A stretch of 64,000 bases of DNA from Kaistia terrae (GTDB lineage Bacteria > Pseudomonadota > Alphaproteobacteria > Rhizobiales > Kaistiaceae): the NCBI RefSeq assembly GCF_026344005.1, contig NZ_JAPKNH010000002.1:1-64000 (forward strand), given 5' to 3'. Positions 33,104-41,242 of this stretch are shown here, piece after piece. The first letter of the stretch is position 1, and the number at the start of each line of letters is the position of its first letter. The position numbers were made by a program, and so were the translations under genes. The notes below the pieces were generated by a model. The model searched no databases, was not told the DNA's origin, and was given only the letters and a program-made list of their open reading frames with translations.

Positions 33104-33861
33104 CGAACTCCATCGGCCCGCAGGGTGACCTGCCCCGCTATCACCAGATCAGCAACATCCTCGTCGAGCGGATCGAAAAAGGTCGTTATGCAATCGGCGA
33201 CCTGCTGCCGACCGAGCAGGATCTATGCGGCGAGTTCGAGGTCAGCCGCTACACGATCCGCGAAGCGCTGCGGCGGCTTACCGATGCGGGCCTCGTTCGT
33301 CGCAGGCAAGGGTCCGGCAGCCAGGTCGTGGCCAACAAGGCACCGGCCAATTTCGTGCATTCGATGCGGTCGCTGAGCGAATTGTTCCAATACGCCTCGG
33401 ACACGGTGTTCAAGATCACAAAGATCGAGATGCTTGTCCCCGAGCCGGAAGTGAAGCCCTATCTGGGCGATTCCGGCGACGAGCCTTGGCTGTATGTCGA
33501 GGGCGTGCGTCTCGCGGCCGACGGCCGGTCGCCGATCGCCTTCTCGCGCGTCTTCGTCAATCGCGAATTCGAAGGGATCGTCCCGGACCTGCCGGGCGTC
33601 AGCGGGACGATCTTCCGGCTGATCGAAGAACGCTACGGCGTCGTCGTTGAAAACGTCGAGCAGGAAATCCAGGCCGAGCCGATGGGAAAATATGCCGCCA
33701 AGCTGCTCGATTCCTCGACGAGGATCTGGGCCGTGCGGGTCATCCGGCGCTATTTCGGCAGCGATCGAAAGATCTTGCAGATCTCGGTCAACTATCACCC
33801 GGCCGACCGCTTCTCCTATTCGATGCAACTGCGGCGCGAGGGGACGAAGGGTTGGGTGTGA
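33100..33861 (+). CDS. GntR-family (HutC subfamily) transcriptional regulator
   Basis: A 253-residue repressor. The winged helix-turn-helix spans residues ~12-80 (PTEQDLCGEFEVSRYTIREALRRLTDAGLVRRRQGSGSQV), followed by a UTRA ligand domain from ~100 on (SELFQYASD...EPWLYVEGVRL, SRVFVNREFEGI). GTG 33100 is preceded by GGAAGGGA and overlaps the CoA-transferase stop. The palindrome repeated across the cluster, core GTCCGGAC, fits the GT-N4-AC layout of HutC-type operators. It is the obvious candidate regulator of the whole 25-61 kb cluster, and its own promoter carries a copy. Confidence 0.93.
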   Translation: MTNSIGPQGDLPRYHQISNILVERIEKGRYAIGDLLPTEQDLCGEFEVSRYTIREALRRLTDAGLVRRRQGSGSQVVANKAPANFVHSMRSLSELFQYASDTVFKITKIEMLVPEPEVKPYLGDSGDEPWLYVEGVRLAADGRSPIAFSRVFVNREFEGIVPDLPGVSGTIFRLIEERYGVVVENVEQEIQAEPMGKYAAKLLDSSTRIWAVRVIRRYFGSDRKILQISVNYHPADRFSYSMQLRREGTKGWV

Positions 33862-33871
33862 GCCCAAGACG

Positions 33872-35035
33872 TCAAGCCTTCCGCCCAGCCAATACAGTCG
33901 TCACCGCCTCATCGTCATAGCCGGCCTGCCGTAGTACCGCTTCCGTATGCTGACCCAGCGCGGGCAGGGTGGTGTCGAGCGTTCCCGGTTCGTCGCGATA
34001 GCGGATCGGCGTGCCGATATGCAGATTGCCCTCGGCATCCCTGTGCAGCATGTCGCGCGCCGCAATCTGCGGCTGGTGGAAAGCTTCGTGCAAATCGAGG
34101 ACCGGCGCGAAGCAGACATCCTTGTCGGCGAACCAGTTTTCCCATTCGGTGCGCGTTTTCGTCCGGAAGGTGGCGCGGAGGAATTCCTTTACCGGTTCCT
34201 GCGTCGGGCCGGGCGGGCCTTCGGCAACCGGGATCAGATCGGGGCGTTCGAGCGCGTTGAGCAGATTGCGGACGAATTTATGCTCGACGCCGCCCAGTAC
34301 GACATGGCGCCAGTCGGCCGTCTCATAGACCGAGAAAAACGAATAGCCGCCGAAGGAGCGCTCTTCCTTGACGCGCGGTGCCCGGTCCTCGGCGAAGACG
34401 GGGCCGGTCACATTGGGCAGCCATGCCATGGTCGAATCCTGCATCGAGATGTCGAGATAGTCGCCGCGCCCCGTCTTTTCGCGCCGCAGCAGGGCCATCA
34501 GGATGCCGGCCAGCGCCGTCATCGAACCGGCCATGTCGGCGACCGGCATATGCGGGTTGGTCGGCTTGCCGTCGCTGCCCAGATTCAAGCTGACGACGCC
34601 GGCAAGCGCCTCGATCGCGATGTCATGCGCCGGGCGCCTTGATTCCGGGCCGGTCTGGCCGAAGGCGGAAATCGAGGCATAGACGATGCGCGGATTGACC
34701 TTCGCCGCCGCCTCATAGCCGACGCCGAGCCGGTCGACGACGCCGGGGCGGAACGCCTCGACGACGACATCGGCCGTTTCGCAGAGCTTCAGGAAAGCGG
34801 CGACGCCGGCCGGGCTCTTGAAGTCGAGCACGACGCTCTTCTTGCCGCGATGGGTGTTGCGGAACCAGACGCTGACATCGTCGGCGGTGCGATAGCCGAC
34901 ATTGCGGACTGGCTCGCCCTCGCCGGGCGGCTCGATCTTGATCACCTCGGCGCCATGGTCGGCCATGGTCTGGGTCAGCATCGGGCCAGGCAGGAACAGC
35001 GACAAATCGAGGACGCGCAGGCCTTCGAGCTTCAT
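33872..35035 (-). CDS. CaiB/BaiF family (class III) CoA-transferase (1)
   Basis: A 387-residue class III CoA-transferase. It begins with EGLRVLDLSLFLPGPMLTQ, then DHGAEVIKIEPPGEGE and the catalytic-Asp region RPAHDIAIEALAG (Asp of the D-x-x-x-x-A pattern), with RGDYLDISMQDSTMAWL later. It transfers CoA between carboxylates, probably from succinyl-CoA to a dicarboxylate. It is the last gene of the operon that begins with the CitE-like gene at 38862, 14 bases after a second CaiB paralogue, and convergent with the GntR gene. Confidence 0.92.
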   Translation of the reverse strand: MKLEGLRVLDLSLFLPGPMLTQTMADHGAEVIKIEPPGEGEPVRNVGYRTADDVSVWFRNTHRGKKSVVLDFKSPAGVAAFLKLCETADVVVEAFRPGVVDRLGVGYEAAAKVNPRIVYASISAFGQTGPESRRPAHDIAIEALAGVVSLNLGSDGKPTNPHMPVADMAGSMTALAGILMALLRREKTGRGDYLDISMQDSTMAWLPNVTGPVFAEDRAPRVKEERSFGGYSFFSVYETADWRHVVLGGVEHKFVRNLLNALERPDLIPVAEGPPGPTQEPVKEFLRATFRTKTRTEWENWFADKDVCFAPVLDLHEAFHQPQIAARDMLHRDAEGNLHIGTPIRYRDEPGTLDTTLPALGQHTEAVLRQAGYDDEAVTTVLAGRKA

Positions 35036-35049
35036 GGGAGCCTCGTTGG

Positions 35050-36303
35050 TCAGATGATGTTTTTTTCGCGCAGCGCGGCGATTTCGGCCGGCGCATAGCC
35101 TAGTTCGCTCAGCAACCCATCCGTGTGCTCGCCAAGGCCAGGGCCGCGGCGTGCCTCTGCGCGGCTGCCGTCGAGGCGGATCGGGTTCGAGAGAACCTGA
35201 AGGCTGGGGCGGGCCGAATGATCGACGGCCTGCACGCCGCCTGTGGCGCGAAAGTACGGATTGTCGAGCGCCGAGCCGATTGTCAGCACGGGCGCCGCCG
35301 GAAGCTGGCCGGCGAAACGTGCCATCCATTCGCCGGTGGGACGGGTCGAGAGGGCAGCGTCCAGCGAAGCGATCAGCGCGTCGCGGTTTTCATAGCGCGC
35401 CTTGTTGGACTGGAAGCGCGGATCGTCCAGCAACTCCGGCAGGCCGGTCAGCTGGCACAGCTTCTCCCAGAACTTTGGCAATATGCACATGATGAAGATA
35501 CGGCCGTCGCTTGTCGGGAAGGTCTCGCACGGCACGACGGAAGGATGGCCGGAGCGTGGACGACGGGTCGTCTCGACGCCTTCGTTCAGATACCAGGTCG
35601 CCGGATAGGTCAGCTGGTGCATGGCGACGTCATAGAGCGTTACGTCGACATCGCGGCCACGGCCGGTGCGCGCCGCGCCCAGCAGCGCTGCCGTCAGCGC
35701 AAAGGCGGTGGTGATGCCGGTCAGATAGTCGACGATCGAAAGCCCCATGCGGGTCGGTGCGCCGTCCGGCTCCCCGGTCAGCGACAGGAAGCCCGCTTCC
35801 GCCTGCATCAGATAGTCGTAGGCCGGCCAGTTGGCGCGCTCGCCCTCGCGGCCATAGCCGGAGAGATGGGCGCAGACGATCGAGGGCTTCACGCTTGCAA
35901 GCGCTGCGTGCGTCAGCCCAAGCTTGGCGGGTTGGTCACCGCGCAGATTGTTGAGCACCGCGTCGGCGCCGGCGACGAGGCGGTGCAGCACCGCCTGGCC
36001 CTCCGGATGCCGCAGGTCCAGCGTCAGGCTCTTCTTGCCGAGATTGAAGGTCTGGAAGAACTGGCTGTCATCCTCGCCGAGGAAATAGGGGCCGGACTGG
36101 CGCGAACTGTCGCCACCCGCGCCCTTGTCCGTCTTCGGCGGTTCGATCTTGATCACCTCCGCGCCCATGTCCGAAAGATACATGGTCGCGAAGGGGCCGG
36201 CGCCATACTGCTCGGCGGCGATGATCCGGATGCCTTTCAACGGTGGCTCGGCGATGCCGAAGCCGCCCGTTTCCACATCGTCTCTCGTCGCCGTCAATGT
36301 CAC
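35050..36303 (-). CDS. CaiB/BaiF family (class III) CoA-transferase (2)
   Basis: A 417-residue class III CoA-transferase, clearly a paralogue of its neighbour but divergent in detail: EPPLKGIRIIAAEQYGAGPFATMYL, DMGAEVIKIEPPKTD, catalytic-Asp region NWPAYDYLMQAEAGFLSL, and RGRDVDVTLYDVAMHQL. GTG 36303 overlaps the acyl-CoA dehydrogenase stop (GTGA) with AAGGAA upstream. Two tandem CaiB genes suggest either a heteromeric transferase or sequential CoA transfers on two intermediates. Confidence 0.92.
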   Translation of the reverse strand: MTLTATRDDVETGGFGIAEPPLKGIRIIAAEQYGAGPFATMYLSDMGAEVIKIEPPKTDKGAGGDSSRQSGPYFLGEDDSQFFQTFNLGKKSLTLDLRHPEGQAVLHRLVAGADAVLNNLRGDQPAKLGLTHAALASVKPSIVCAHLSGYGREGERANWPAYDYLMQAEAGFLSLTGEPDGAPTRMGLSIVDYLTGITTAFALTAALLGAARTGRGRDVDVTLYDVAMHQLTYPATWYLNEGVETTRRPRSGHPSVVPCETFPTSDGRIFIMCILPKFWEKLCQLTGLPELLDDPRFQSNKARYENRDALIASLDAALSTRPTGEWMARFAGQLPAAPVLTIGSALDNPYFRATGGVQAVDHSARPSLQVLSNPIRLDGSRAEARRGPGLGEHTDGLLSELGYAPAEIAALREKNII

Positions 36304-37466
36304 GCCGGGTTCCTTTCCATCATCTGCTTGGCGATGATGATGCGCTGGATCTCGTTGGTGCCTTCGCCGATGCACATCAGCGGCGCGTCTCGGTAATAAC
36401 GCTCGATATGGTATTCCTTGGAATAGCCATAGGCGCCATGGATGCGCATGGCTTCGAGCGAGTTTTCGACGGCGGCTTCCGAGGCGAAGTACTTCGCCAT
36501 GCCGGCTTCCATGTCGCAACGCTCGCCGCTGTCATAGGCGCGGGCCGCGTCATAGGTCAGCAGGCGGGCGGCCTGCAGGCGGGTCGCCATTTCGCCGAGC
36601 TTCAGCTGGATCGCCTGATGCTGGCCGATCGGCTTGCCGAAGGTCTTGCGTTCCTGGGCGTATTTCACGCTGTCCATCAGCGCCGCCCCGGCGAGGCCAC
36701 AGCCTCGCGCCGCGATGTTGATGCGGCCGAGCTCAAGCCCGCCCAGCGCCGTCTGCATGCCGCGACCTTCCTCGCCGCCGATCAGATTGGCAACCGGCAC
36801 GCGGTAATTGTCGAAGCTGATCTCGGCGCTGTCGATGCCCTTGTAGCCGAGCTTCTCCAGCTTGCGGGAAACGTTGAAGCCTTCGCCCTTTTCGGCGATC
36901 AGCATCGACATGCCCTTGTGGCGCGGGTCGGCGTCGGGATCGGTCTTGACCAGCAGCGCGAAGCAGGAACCCTCGATGCCGTTGGTGATCCAGGTCTTGG
37001 CGCCGTTGACGACGTAATGGTCACCATCGCGCACGGCGCGGGTGCGGATCGCCTGCAGATCGGTGCCGGCGTCTGGCTCGGTCAGGGCCAGGCCGCCGCG
37101 CAGTTCGCCGGTGGCGAAGCGGGGCAGGAAGCGCTGCTTCTGCTCTTCGGTGCCGACGCGCACGACGCAGGCCGACATGATCAGATGCGAGTTGATGATG
37201 CCGCCGAGCGACATCCAGGTGGCGGCGACCTTCTCGACGATCTTGGCATAGGTCGTGGCCGACAGGCCGAGCCCGCCATATTCGGCGGGGATCGTCGCGC
37301 CGAACAGGCCGAGTTCCTTCATCTGCTCGACCATTTCGCTCGGATATTCATCCGCATGATCGAGGCGCAGGACGTGCGGGCGCACGTCACGCTCGAGCCA
37401 CTTCTCGATGGCTTCGAGGATCATCTGGTCGTCGGACGAAGCGTCCGAATGGGAGGCGTTGGACAT
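36300..37466 (-). CDS. Acyl-CoA dehydrogenase
   Basis: A 388-residue classical acyl-CoA dehydrogenase with LTEPDAGTDLQAIRTRA (FAD-binding), the GRINIAARGCGLAGAA helix, YAQERKTFGKPIGQHQAIQ, and the C-terminal CIGEGTNEIQRIIIAK carrying the catalytic Glu. It oxidises a short-chain acyl-CoA and needs ETF, which this cluster also encodes at 52630-54314. Between MaoC and CaiB genes it could act on a branched dicarboxyl-CoA such as methylsuccinyl-CoA, but the sequence does not prove that. Confidence 0.93.
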   Translation of the reverse strand: MSNASHSDASSDDQMILEAIEKWLERDVRPHVLRLDHADEYPSEMVEQMKELGLFGATIPAEYGGLGLSATTYAKIVEKVAATWMSLGGIINSHLIMSACVVRVGTEEQKQRFLPRFATGELRGGLALTEPDAGTDLQAIRTRAVRDGDHYVVNGAKTWITNGIEGSCFALLVKTDPDADPRHKGMSMLIAEKGEGFNVSRKLEKLGYKGIDSAEISFDNYRVPVANLIGGEEGRGMQTALGGLELGRINIAARGCGLAGAALMDSVKYAQERKTFGKPIGQHQAIQLKLGEMATRLQAARLLTYDAARAYDSGERCDMEAGMAKYFASEAAVENSLEAMRIHGAYGYSKEYHIERYYRDAPLMCIGEGTNEIQRIIIAKQMMERNPA

Positions 37467-37487
37467 GGGCGTTCCTCTCCGGGCGCG

Positions 37488-38006
37488 TCAGTAGCGCGCC
37501 TTCTCCTCGACATCGAAACCGCGCTTGGCGATCAGCATGGTGCGTTCGAATTCGCAGACCATCTTCTCGTCCTGGTTGAAGCCGCGCGTCTTGACCGTGA
37601 CGATGCCGGCATTCGGGCGCGACTTGCTCTCGCGCTTGCCGAACACTTCCGATTCAGCCACCAGCGTGTCGCCGGCGAAGAGCGGGAAGGTGAGCTTGAT
37701 CTCGCTCCAGCCCAGATTGGCAATTGCCTTCTGGCTGACATCGGTAACGCTCATGCCGACCATCAACGCCACCGTGAAGGGCGAGCAGATGATGCAGCGC
37801 CCGAACTCGCTATGCTTGGCGTACTCGGCATCGAAATGCATCGGGTGCGTGTTCATCGTCAGGAGCGTGAACCAGGTGTTCTCCGTCTCCGTGATCGTGC
37901 GTCCGGGGCGATGCTCGTAGATGTCGCCCTCGACGAAGTCCTCGAAATAGCGGCCGAAGCTTTCGCGATAGCGGTTCGGGCCTACTTCCTTGATCGTCAC
38001 GACCAT
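37488..38006 (-). CDS. MaoC-family enoyl-CoA hydratase (mesaconyl-/itaconyl-CoA hydratase-like)
   Basis: A 172-residue hot-dog-fold protein with an N-terminal SFGRYFEDFVEGDIYEHRPG and the active-site segment LLTMNTHPMHFDAEYA, as in mesaconyl-CoA and itaconyl-CoA hydratases of the MaoC family. It should hydrate an unsaturated dicarboxyl-CoA. ATG 38006 is preferred; a GTG at 38015 adds three residues. It lies 16 bases after the CitE-like lyase gene, an order that matches a hydratase-lyase pathway. Confidence 0.9.
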   Translation of the reverse strand: MVVTIKEVGPNRYRESFGRYFEDFVEGDIYEHRPGRTITETENTWFTLLTMNTHPMHFDAEYAKHSEFGRCIICSPFTVALMVGMSVTDVSQKAIANLGWSEIKLTFPLFAGDTLVAESEVFGKRESKSRPNAGIVTVKTRGFNQDEKMVCEFERTMLIAKRGFDVEEKARY

Positions 38007-38022
38007 CTTTTCCACTCTTCTG

Positions 38023-38862
38023 CTAGTTCTTGATCTGGAATGAATCGCGGAGCGCGAGAATGCGCTCCATGGCGCGGACCACCGGCCGCTCCACGAGCTT
38101 GCCGTCGAGCACGGCGAGACCGGTCGGGCTGGCGCGATAGGCGGCGACGATGCGCTCGGCTGTCGCGATCTCTTCTGCCGTCGGCGCGAAAACCTCGTTC
38201 ACCACCGCCACATTGGCGGGGTGCAGCACGCCCTTGCCGGTGAAGCCGAGCGCCTTGGCGGCGACGGATTCGGCGCGGACGACTTCCGAATCGCGGAAGG
38301 AGAGACTGGGGACGTCGAAGACGTCGACGCCGGCGCGCTTCGCCGCATGGACGACACGGGAACGAGCATAGAGCAGCGGCTCATGCGCGATGGCGACGCC
38401 AAGCTCGGCTGAAAGGTCGGCGCCGCCGAACATGGCGAACTGGATCCGGTCGCTCGCCTTGAGGATGGAAGCGACGTTCTCCAGCCCCTCGACGCTCTCG
38501 ATCAGCACGGCGATGCCGAGATCGAGCCCGGCTTCGGTCAGAAGGCCCTCGACCCAACGCACCTCGTCGGCCGTATCCACCTTGGGCAGGAAAATCACAC
38601 CCGCCGCAGGCCGTGCTTCGATGACCGCGAGCAGGTCGCGAAGACCTTCGGCGTTGCGCGGGCTGTTGATGCGCAGCGCACGCTCCGCACCGGCCGCTTC
38701 GCAAAGAAATGGGATCGCCGCCGCCCGCGCCTCGGCCTTCAGGGCCGGCGGCACCGCGTCTTCCAGGTCGAGGCAGACAACATCGGCGCCAGTGGCCAGC
38801 GCCTTGGCGTGGACCTCGACACGGTTTCCGGGAGCGAAGAGTAGAGTTCTGCGTGCGCGCAT
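38023..38862 (-). CDS. HpcH/HpaI-type CoA-ester lyase (CitE-like)
   Basis: A 279-residue TIM-barrel lyase of the citrate-lyase-beta / malyl-CoA / citramalyl-CoA lyase group. It has TLLFAPGNRVEVHAKALATG at the start, CLDLEDAVPPALKAEAR with metal-coordinating acids, FLPKVDTADEVRW and VLIESVEGLENVA. It should cleave a 3-hydroxyacyl-CoA to two smaller units. ATG 38862 fits family length; ATG 38874 abuts AGGAG too closely. It leads the operon transcribed from the GntR-controlled promoter at 38913-38941. Confidence 0.9.
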   Translation of the reverse strand: MRARRTLLFAPGNRVEVHAKALATGADVVCLDLEDAVPPALKAEARAAAIPFLCEAAGAERALRINSPRNAEGLRDLLAVIEARPAAGVIFLPKVDTADEVRWVEGLLTEAGLDLGIAVLIESVEGLENVASILKASDRIQFAMFGGADLSAELGVAIAHEPLLYARSRVVHAAKRAGVDVFDVPSLSFRDSEVVRAESVAAKALGFTGKGVLHPANVAVVNEVFAPTAEEIATAERIVAAYRASPTGLAVLDGKLVERPVVRAMERILALRDSFQIKN

Positions 38863-38900
38863 GATGGGCCGCATCTCCTGCGAAGTGCCGAAAGCGTCAA

Positions 38901-38916
38901 ATTTGTCCGGACAAAT
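38901..38916. promoter_or_regulatory. GntR operator copy 2 (overlaps -10)
   Basis: A perfect ATTTGTCCGGACAAAT palindrome that overlaps the -10 box of the minus-strand promoter for the CitE-MaoC-ACAD-CaiB-CaiB operon. A second copy lies 44 bases away on the other side of the -35. Confidence 0.92.
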
Positions 38917-38941
38917 AAAAGGACGCAAGAAGGCTTGTCAA
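38913..38941 (-). promoter_or_regulatory. Promoter of the CitE-like lyase operon
   Basis: On the minus strand TTGACA (38936-38941) is followed after exactly 17 bases by TTATTT (38913-38918). Operator copy 2 covers the -10 and start-site region and copy 3 lies just upstream of the -35, an arrangement suited to repression by steric occlusion. Confidence 0.7.
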
Positions 38942-38944
38942 TGG

Positions 38945-38960
38945 ATTTGTCCGGACAAAT
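38945..38960. promoter_or_regulatory. GntR operator copy 3 (upstream of -35)
   Basis: A perfect ATTTGTCCGGACAAAT palindrome, 44 bp centre-to-centre from copy 2 (about four helical turns), immediately upstream of the -35 box and four bases from the end of the MmgE/PrpD gene. Same-face spacing would allow cooperative or looping binding. Confidence 0.9.
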
Positions 38961-38963
38961 GAG

Positions 38964-40358
38964 TCAGCGTGGCTGGGCTAGCGTCAGCGCGACCAGCGAT
39001 GCCGCATCGGGATTGGACTCGAGCGTGTCGATGGCGGCGATCAGGGCGTCGATGCTGTCCTGTTGAAGCGGCACGGCGCCATAGCCGGCACAGCGACGGA
39101 ACTTCTCCACATTGGCTTCAGCCGTCAGCGGTGCCTTCGGGTGGCCGTAGACGTGCTGGAGCGTGATCGAGTGGTCGGTGCCGTCCTTGAGACGGACGCG
39201 GATTGTCTGCGGATCGAGCGCGTTCTGATCGGGATTGTCGTCAAGGACGACGTCGACAAGCGCCGCATAGCGATGCACGGCCGCGTCGTCCAGCGAGGCT
39301 CGTCCCCGGAAGTCGGGAACGTCCACCGCGCCGCGTGCCAGGAAGGTTCCTGCGACGAAGCGCAGGCAGAGCTTGGCGTAGTTGGATTCCGGATGCAGAA
39401 CATCCGGGCGGCCGACGAGGCGGTGAACCAGTGGCGGCACTTCGCAGACGATGGCCGCGATGTCATAGGCGGTGAAGCCATGCTTCGACATCAACTGGCC
39501 GAGTCCGTCGACAGCGCCATGGGTCAGGCGGCCGCTTGGATAGGGCTTGTGCGACATTTCCAGCATCTGCCAGTCCTGGCCGAGACGGGCGAGGAAGGGC
39601 TCAAGGTCGTAGTCGTTCTGCTCGAACAGGGCGAAATAGCCATACTGTCCGGTCAGGATGTCATGCGGCCCCCGGACGCCGGCGAGCGCCAGATCCGTCG
39701 AGACAAGGGCGGCGCGGGCGTTGAATCCGACCTGCAGGCCCAGCATCGGCGAGCCCTCGACATGGGGCTGGAGCGTGCCGCTGGTCTGGGAGTATTGCGC
39801 GCCGAGCGCGTTCTTCAGCGTCAGCGCATCGAAGCCCGCCAGCTTGCCGATAGCGACGACGGCGCCAAATCCGCCTGCCGTGGCCGGGCGGAAGAAGCGC
39901 AGCGCCGAATTGGTGACGACACCGAGCATGGTCGATACATCGACGCCGAGCGCCAGCGCCGTGATCAGGTCACGTCCCTGGATGGACCGCCCCCGGGTCT
40001 TCTCGCGCTCGGCCCAGGCCATGACCGCCGAGAGAATGGTGGCCATCGGATGCAGCACCGCACCTTCATGGACGCAGTCGAATTCGAGGCAATGGATCTG
40101 GTAGGCGTTGAGGATCGCGGCCTGCTGGGCCGGCATCCGTTCGCCGGTCAGCCAGACGGTCGCTTCCTCGCCCTGGCCCCAACTGGCAGCCACCTGCTTC
40201 AGTTCGGGAATGCCGGCGCCGGCCGAACCGGCAATGCCGACCCCCAGCGTGTCGAGCAGGAAGGTCTTGGTCTTGTCGACGACGGCTTGTGGCAGGTCTT
40301 CGAAACGGGTGTTGATGACGTGATCGACGACGCGGTCGAGCGGATTGGCTGAGGACAT
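38964..40358 (-). CDS. MmgE/PrpD family protein (2)
   Basis: A 464-residue MmgE/PrpD member with TKTFLLDTLGVGIAGSAGAG, HCLEFDCVHEGAVLHPMATILSA and HKPYPSGRLTHGAVDGL, the equivalents of the family's dehydratase/isomerase active-site blocks. GAGGAA is seven bases before ATG 40358. It is the last gene of the operon that starts at 42398 and is only distantly similar to the copy at 30331. In Pseudomonas itaconate-type clusters a member of this family accompanies MaoC, CitE-like and CaiB genes, as here; its reaction is not established by the sequence. Confidence 0.9.
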   Translation of the reverse strand: MSSANPLDRVVDHVINTRFEDLPQAVVDKTKTFLLDTLGVGIAGSAGAGIPELKQVAASWGQGEEATVWLTGERMPAQQAAILNAYQIHCLEFDCVHEGAVLHPMATILSAVMAWAEREKTRGRSIQGRDLITALALGVDVSTMLGVVTNSALRFFRPATAGGFGAVVAIGKLAGFDALTLKNALGAQYSQTSGTLQPHVEGSPMLGLQVGFNARAALVSTDLALAGVRGPHDILTGQYGYFALFEQNDYDLEPFLARLGQDWQMLEMSHKPYPSGRLTHGAVDGLGQLMSKHGFTAYDIAAIVCEVPPLVHRLVGRPDVLHPESNYAKLCLRFVAGTFLARGAVDVPDFRGRASLDDAAVHRYAALVDVVLDDNPDQNALDPQTIRVRLKDGTDHSITLQHVYGHPKAPLTAEANVEKFRRCAGYGAVPLQQDSIDALIAAIDTLESNPDAASLVALTLAQPR

Positions 40359-40369
40359 GGATGGGTTCC

Positions 40370-41242
40370 TCAGACCGGAGCCGGGACATTGGCAGCAAAG
40401 TGCCGGGCGATATCGAGACGCGTCGCGCACCAGACGTCTGGCTGGCTTTTGACATAGCGGATGAACTTGTCGAGCGCGCCGATGCGGCCGGGGCGGCCGA
40501 TGATCCGGAGATGCAGTCCGAGAGACATCATCTTCGGGCCGTCGGCGCCTTCCTCATAGAGCTGGTCGAAGGTGGCGATGGCGTAGTCGAGCCAATCCTG
40601 CGGTGTGTAGGATGGCGCGGTCCAGAACTTCATGTCGTTGGTGTCGAGCGCGTAGGGCACGATGACGATCGGCTTCGGCCCGGATTCCGTCTCGACCACG
40701 TCCCAGCGCGGCACGTCGTCGGAGAAATCATCCATGTGATAGGCAAAACCGGCCTCGGCCAGCAGGCGGCGGGTGCGGTCGGTATGCAGATAGCGCGACA
40801 GCCAGCCATAGGGGCGGGTGCCGGTCGTTGCCTCGATGCTTTTCACGGCCTTGTCGATGAAGTCGCGCTCGCGCGGCTCATCATAGGAAAACTGGTGGAT
40901 CCAGCGCCAGCCATGGCTGCAGGTCTCGTGATTTCCCGCGCGGATAAGATCGGCCAGTTCCGGCGCGTTCTCGATCGCCATCGCCGCCGCCGTTACCGTG
41001 GTGGAAACGCCGTGCTTCTGGAACAGGCCAAAGACGCGCGGCGCGCCGGCGCGGATGCCGTACTGGTAATTGCTCTCATTGGCATAGTTGCGGATCGGGA
41101 TTTTCAGCGAGACGCCAAGCTCGTCGACCGGCTCGGGGCCCTTGTCGCCCCGGGCGACGGTCATCTCCGAGCCTTCCTCGATGTTGATGACGAAGGACAT
41201 GGCAAGCCGGGCCTGGTTCGGCCACGCGAAGGGAGCGGTCAT
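40370..41242 (-). CDS. PuuE-like polysaccharide-deacetylase-fold hydrolase (allantoinase/cyclic-amide hydrolase branch)
   Basis: A 290-residue NodB-fold protein. Instead of the metal-binding Asp motif it has INIEEGSE near residue 20, like the NYEEGGE of PuuE allantoinase. The His-x-x-x-His motif reads H110-G-W-R-W114, with Trp replacing the second zinc histidine. These are the traits of the metal-independent PuuE branch, whose members open cyclic amide rings rather than deacetylate polysaccharides. It begins with TGATG overlap to the SDR stop. Likely role: opening a cyclic amide, ureide or imide for the downstream amidase. Substrate inferred, not shown. Confidence 0.8.
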   Translation of the reverse strand: MTAPFAWPNQARLAMSFVINIEEGSEMTVARGDKGPEPVDELGVSLKIPIRNYANESNYQYGIRAGAPRVFGLFQKHGVSTTVTAAAMAIENAPELADLIRAGNHETCSHGWRWIHQFSYDEPRERDFIDKAVKSIEATTGTRPYGWLSRYLHTDRTRRLLAEAGFAYHMDDFSDDVPRWDVVETESGPKPIVIVPYALDTNDMKFWTAPSYTPQDWLDYAIATFDQLYEEGADGPKMMSLGLHLRIIGRPGRIGALDKFIRYVKSQPDVWCATRLDIARHFAANVPAPV

